Of a DNA stretch of 64,000 bases, positions 63,904 to 64,000 are shown one piece after another. The DNA is from Desulfobulbaceae bacterium (GTDB taxonomy: Bacteria > Desulfobacterota > Desulfobulbia > Desulfobulbales > Desulfurivibrionaceae), in contig SJBG01000002.1 of the NCBI GenBank assembly GCA_004332195.1, forward strand, positions 161,467 through 225,466, in the 5' to 3' direction. How positions within the stretch are numbered: the first letter of the stretch is position 1; the number at the start of each line of letters is the position of its first letter. The notes below the pieces were generated by a model. That model saw only the letters and a list, made by a program, of their open reading frames with translations. It searched no databases and was not told the DNA's origin. The translations under genes and the position numbers were made by a program.

Positions 63904-64000
63904 TTGGGCTAACGGGGTTGCCGGCCTCAATGAGGCTTAAGTGAACAAAATCCAGGGCCCGGCGGGGGCCATGACCCTGCAAGCCTTTGAAAAGATAAAA
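63904..64000 (+). other. End of window, no assignable gene
   Basis: No complete gene. A possible start lies at GTG 63942 or ATG 63971 (MTLQAFEKIK), running off the edge; too short to assign. Confidence 0.3.

Larger units (their letters stand above)
61490..63910 (+). mobile_element. IS66-family element with DUF4338 passenger (approximate limits)
   Basis: Contains a broken IS66 transposase frame set and an intact DUF4338 gene joined by ATGA overlap. It sits directly against a truncated KamA relic, as expected of an insertion. Terminal inverted repeats were not identified, so both limits are estimates. Confidence 0.55.

Overview
The window comes from a Gram-negative, flagellated, probably anaerobic bacterium, most likely a member of the Desulfobacterota (deltaproteobacterial sulfate-reducer lineage). 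The evidence is an HdrA-type flavoprotein with an MvhD-type electron-transfer subunit, a fused AccA-AccD carboxyltransferase with stand-alone biotin carboxylase and biotin carrier, lipid A export and acylation genes (MsbA, LpxL), apolipoprotein N-acyltransferase, and a dnaX-ybaB unit next to a 4.5S SRP RNA. No taxon can be fixed without a search.

Layout. 0-4 kb: two adjacent genes, HdrA-like and MvhD-like, each interrupted by one in-frame UGA exactly where the families carry a conserved cysteine. Each UGA is followed by a small hairpin with GGU in its loop, so both are read as selenoproteins. 4-15 kb: nadC, a TPR membrane protein, a large AsmA/YhdP-like protein broken by a probable frameshift, a zinc-ribbon protein, an FAD-dependent amine-oxidase-type protein and a GT39-like membrane glycosyltransferase. 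14-20 kb: the minus-strand operon accC, accA-accD fusion, biotin carrier, birA. 20-27 kb: corC-like, lnt, acs and a TolB/FG-GAP-like exported protein. 27-31 kb: a GC-rich minus-strand envelope cluster (glycosyltransferase, YkoP-like protein, polysaccharide deacetylase) containing a C8 tract at a frame boundary. 31-35.5 kb: flagellar filament genes fliC, fliD, fliS, a FliT-like gene and flaG, with a consensus-like sigma-28 promoter before fliC. 35.7-43.5 kb, minus strand: dnaE, a Trm112-like protein, cysK and a Maf-type flagellin glycosyltransferase. 43.5-45.5 kb: a graveyard of IS3-family remnants and truncated genes. 45.5-50 kb: ybaB with an aberrant tail, dnaX, SRP RNA, a gspC-like relic and gmd. 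50-58 kb: msbA, lpxL, a small STAS-like protein, flavodoxin, a P1B metal ATPase and a second ABC exporter. 58-61 kb: biotin synthesis genes (bioH-like, bioC, bioD). 61-64 kb: a lysine-aminomutase-family relic, a broken IS66 transposase and an intact DUF4338 (DruA-domain) gene that overlaps it.

The most striking non-coding content is at least three families of short non-autonomous inverted-repeat elements. The main family (about 140-150 bp, ends reading GGCYACCTTGAAAAATT and its inverse, often flanked by TTAA-like bases) has six near-complete copies plus fragments, and four of the six lie directly against a stop codon. A second trend is in-frame short tandem repeats or low-complexity inserts in otherwise ordinary proteins (BirA, Lnt, DnaE, DnaX, FlaG, a lipoprotein, a BioH-like esterase, a glycosyltransferase).

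Functionally, biotin synthesis (58-61 kb) supplies the acetyl-CoA carboxylase and its ligase (14-20 kb), acs supplies acetyl-CoA, and msbA, lpxL, lnt and the AsmA-like protein serve the outer envelope. The Maf protein probably glycosylates the flagellin encoded 8 kb away.
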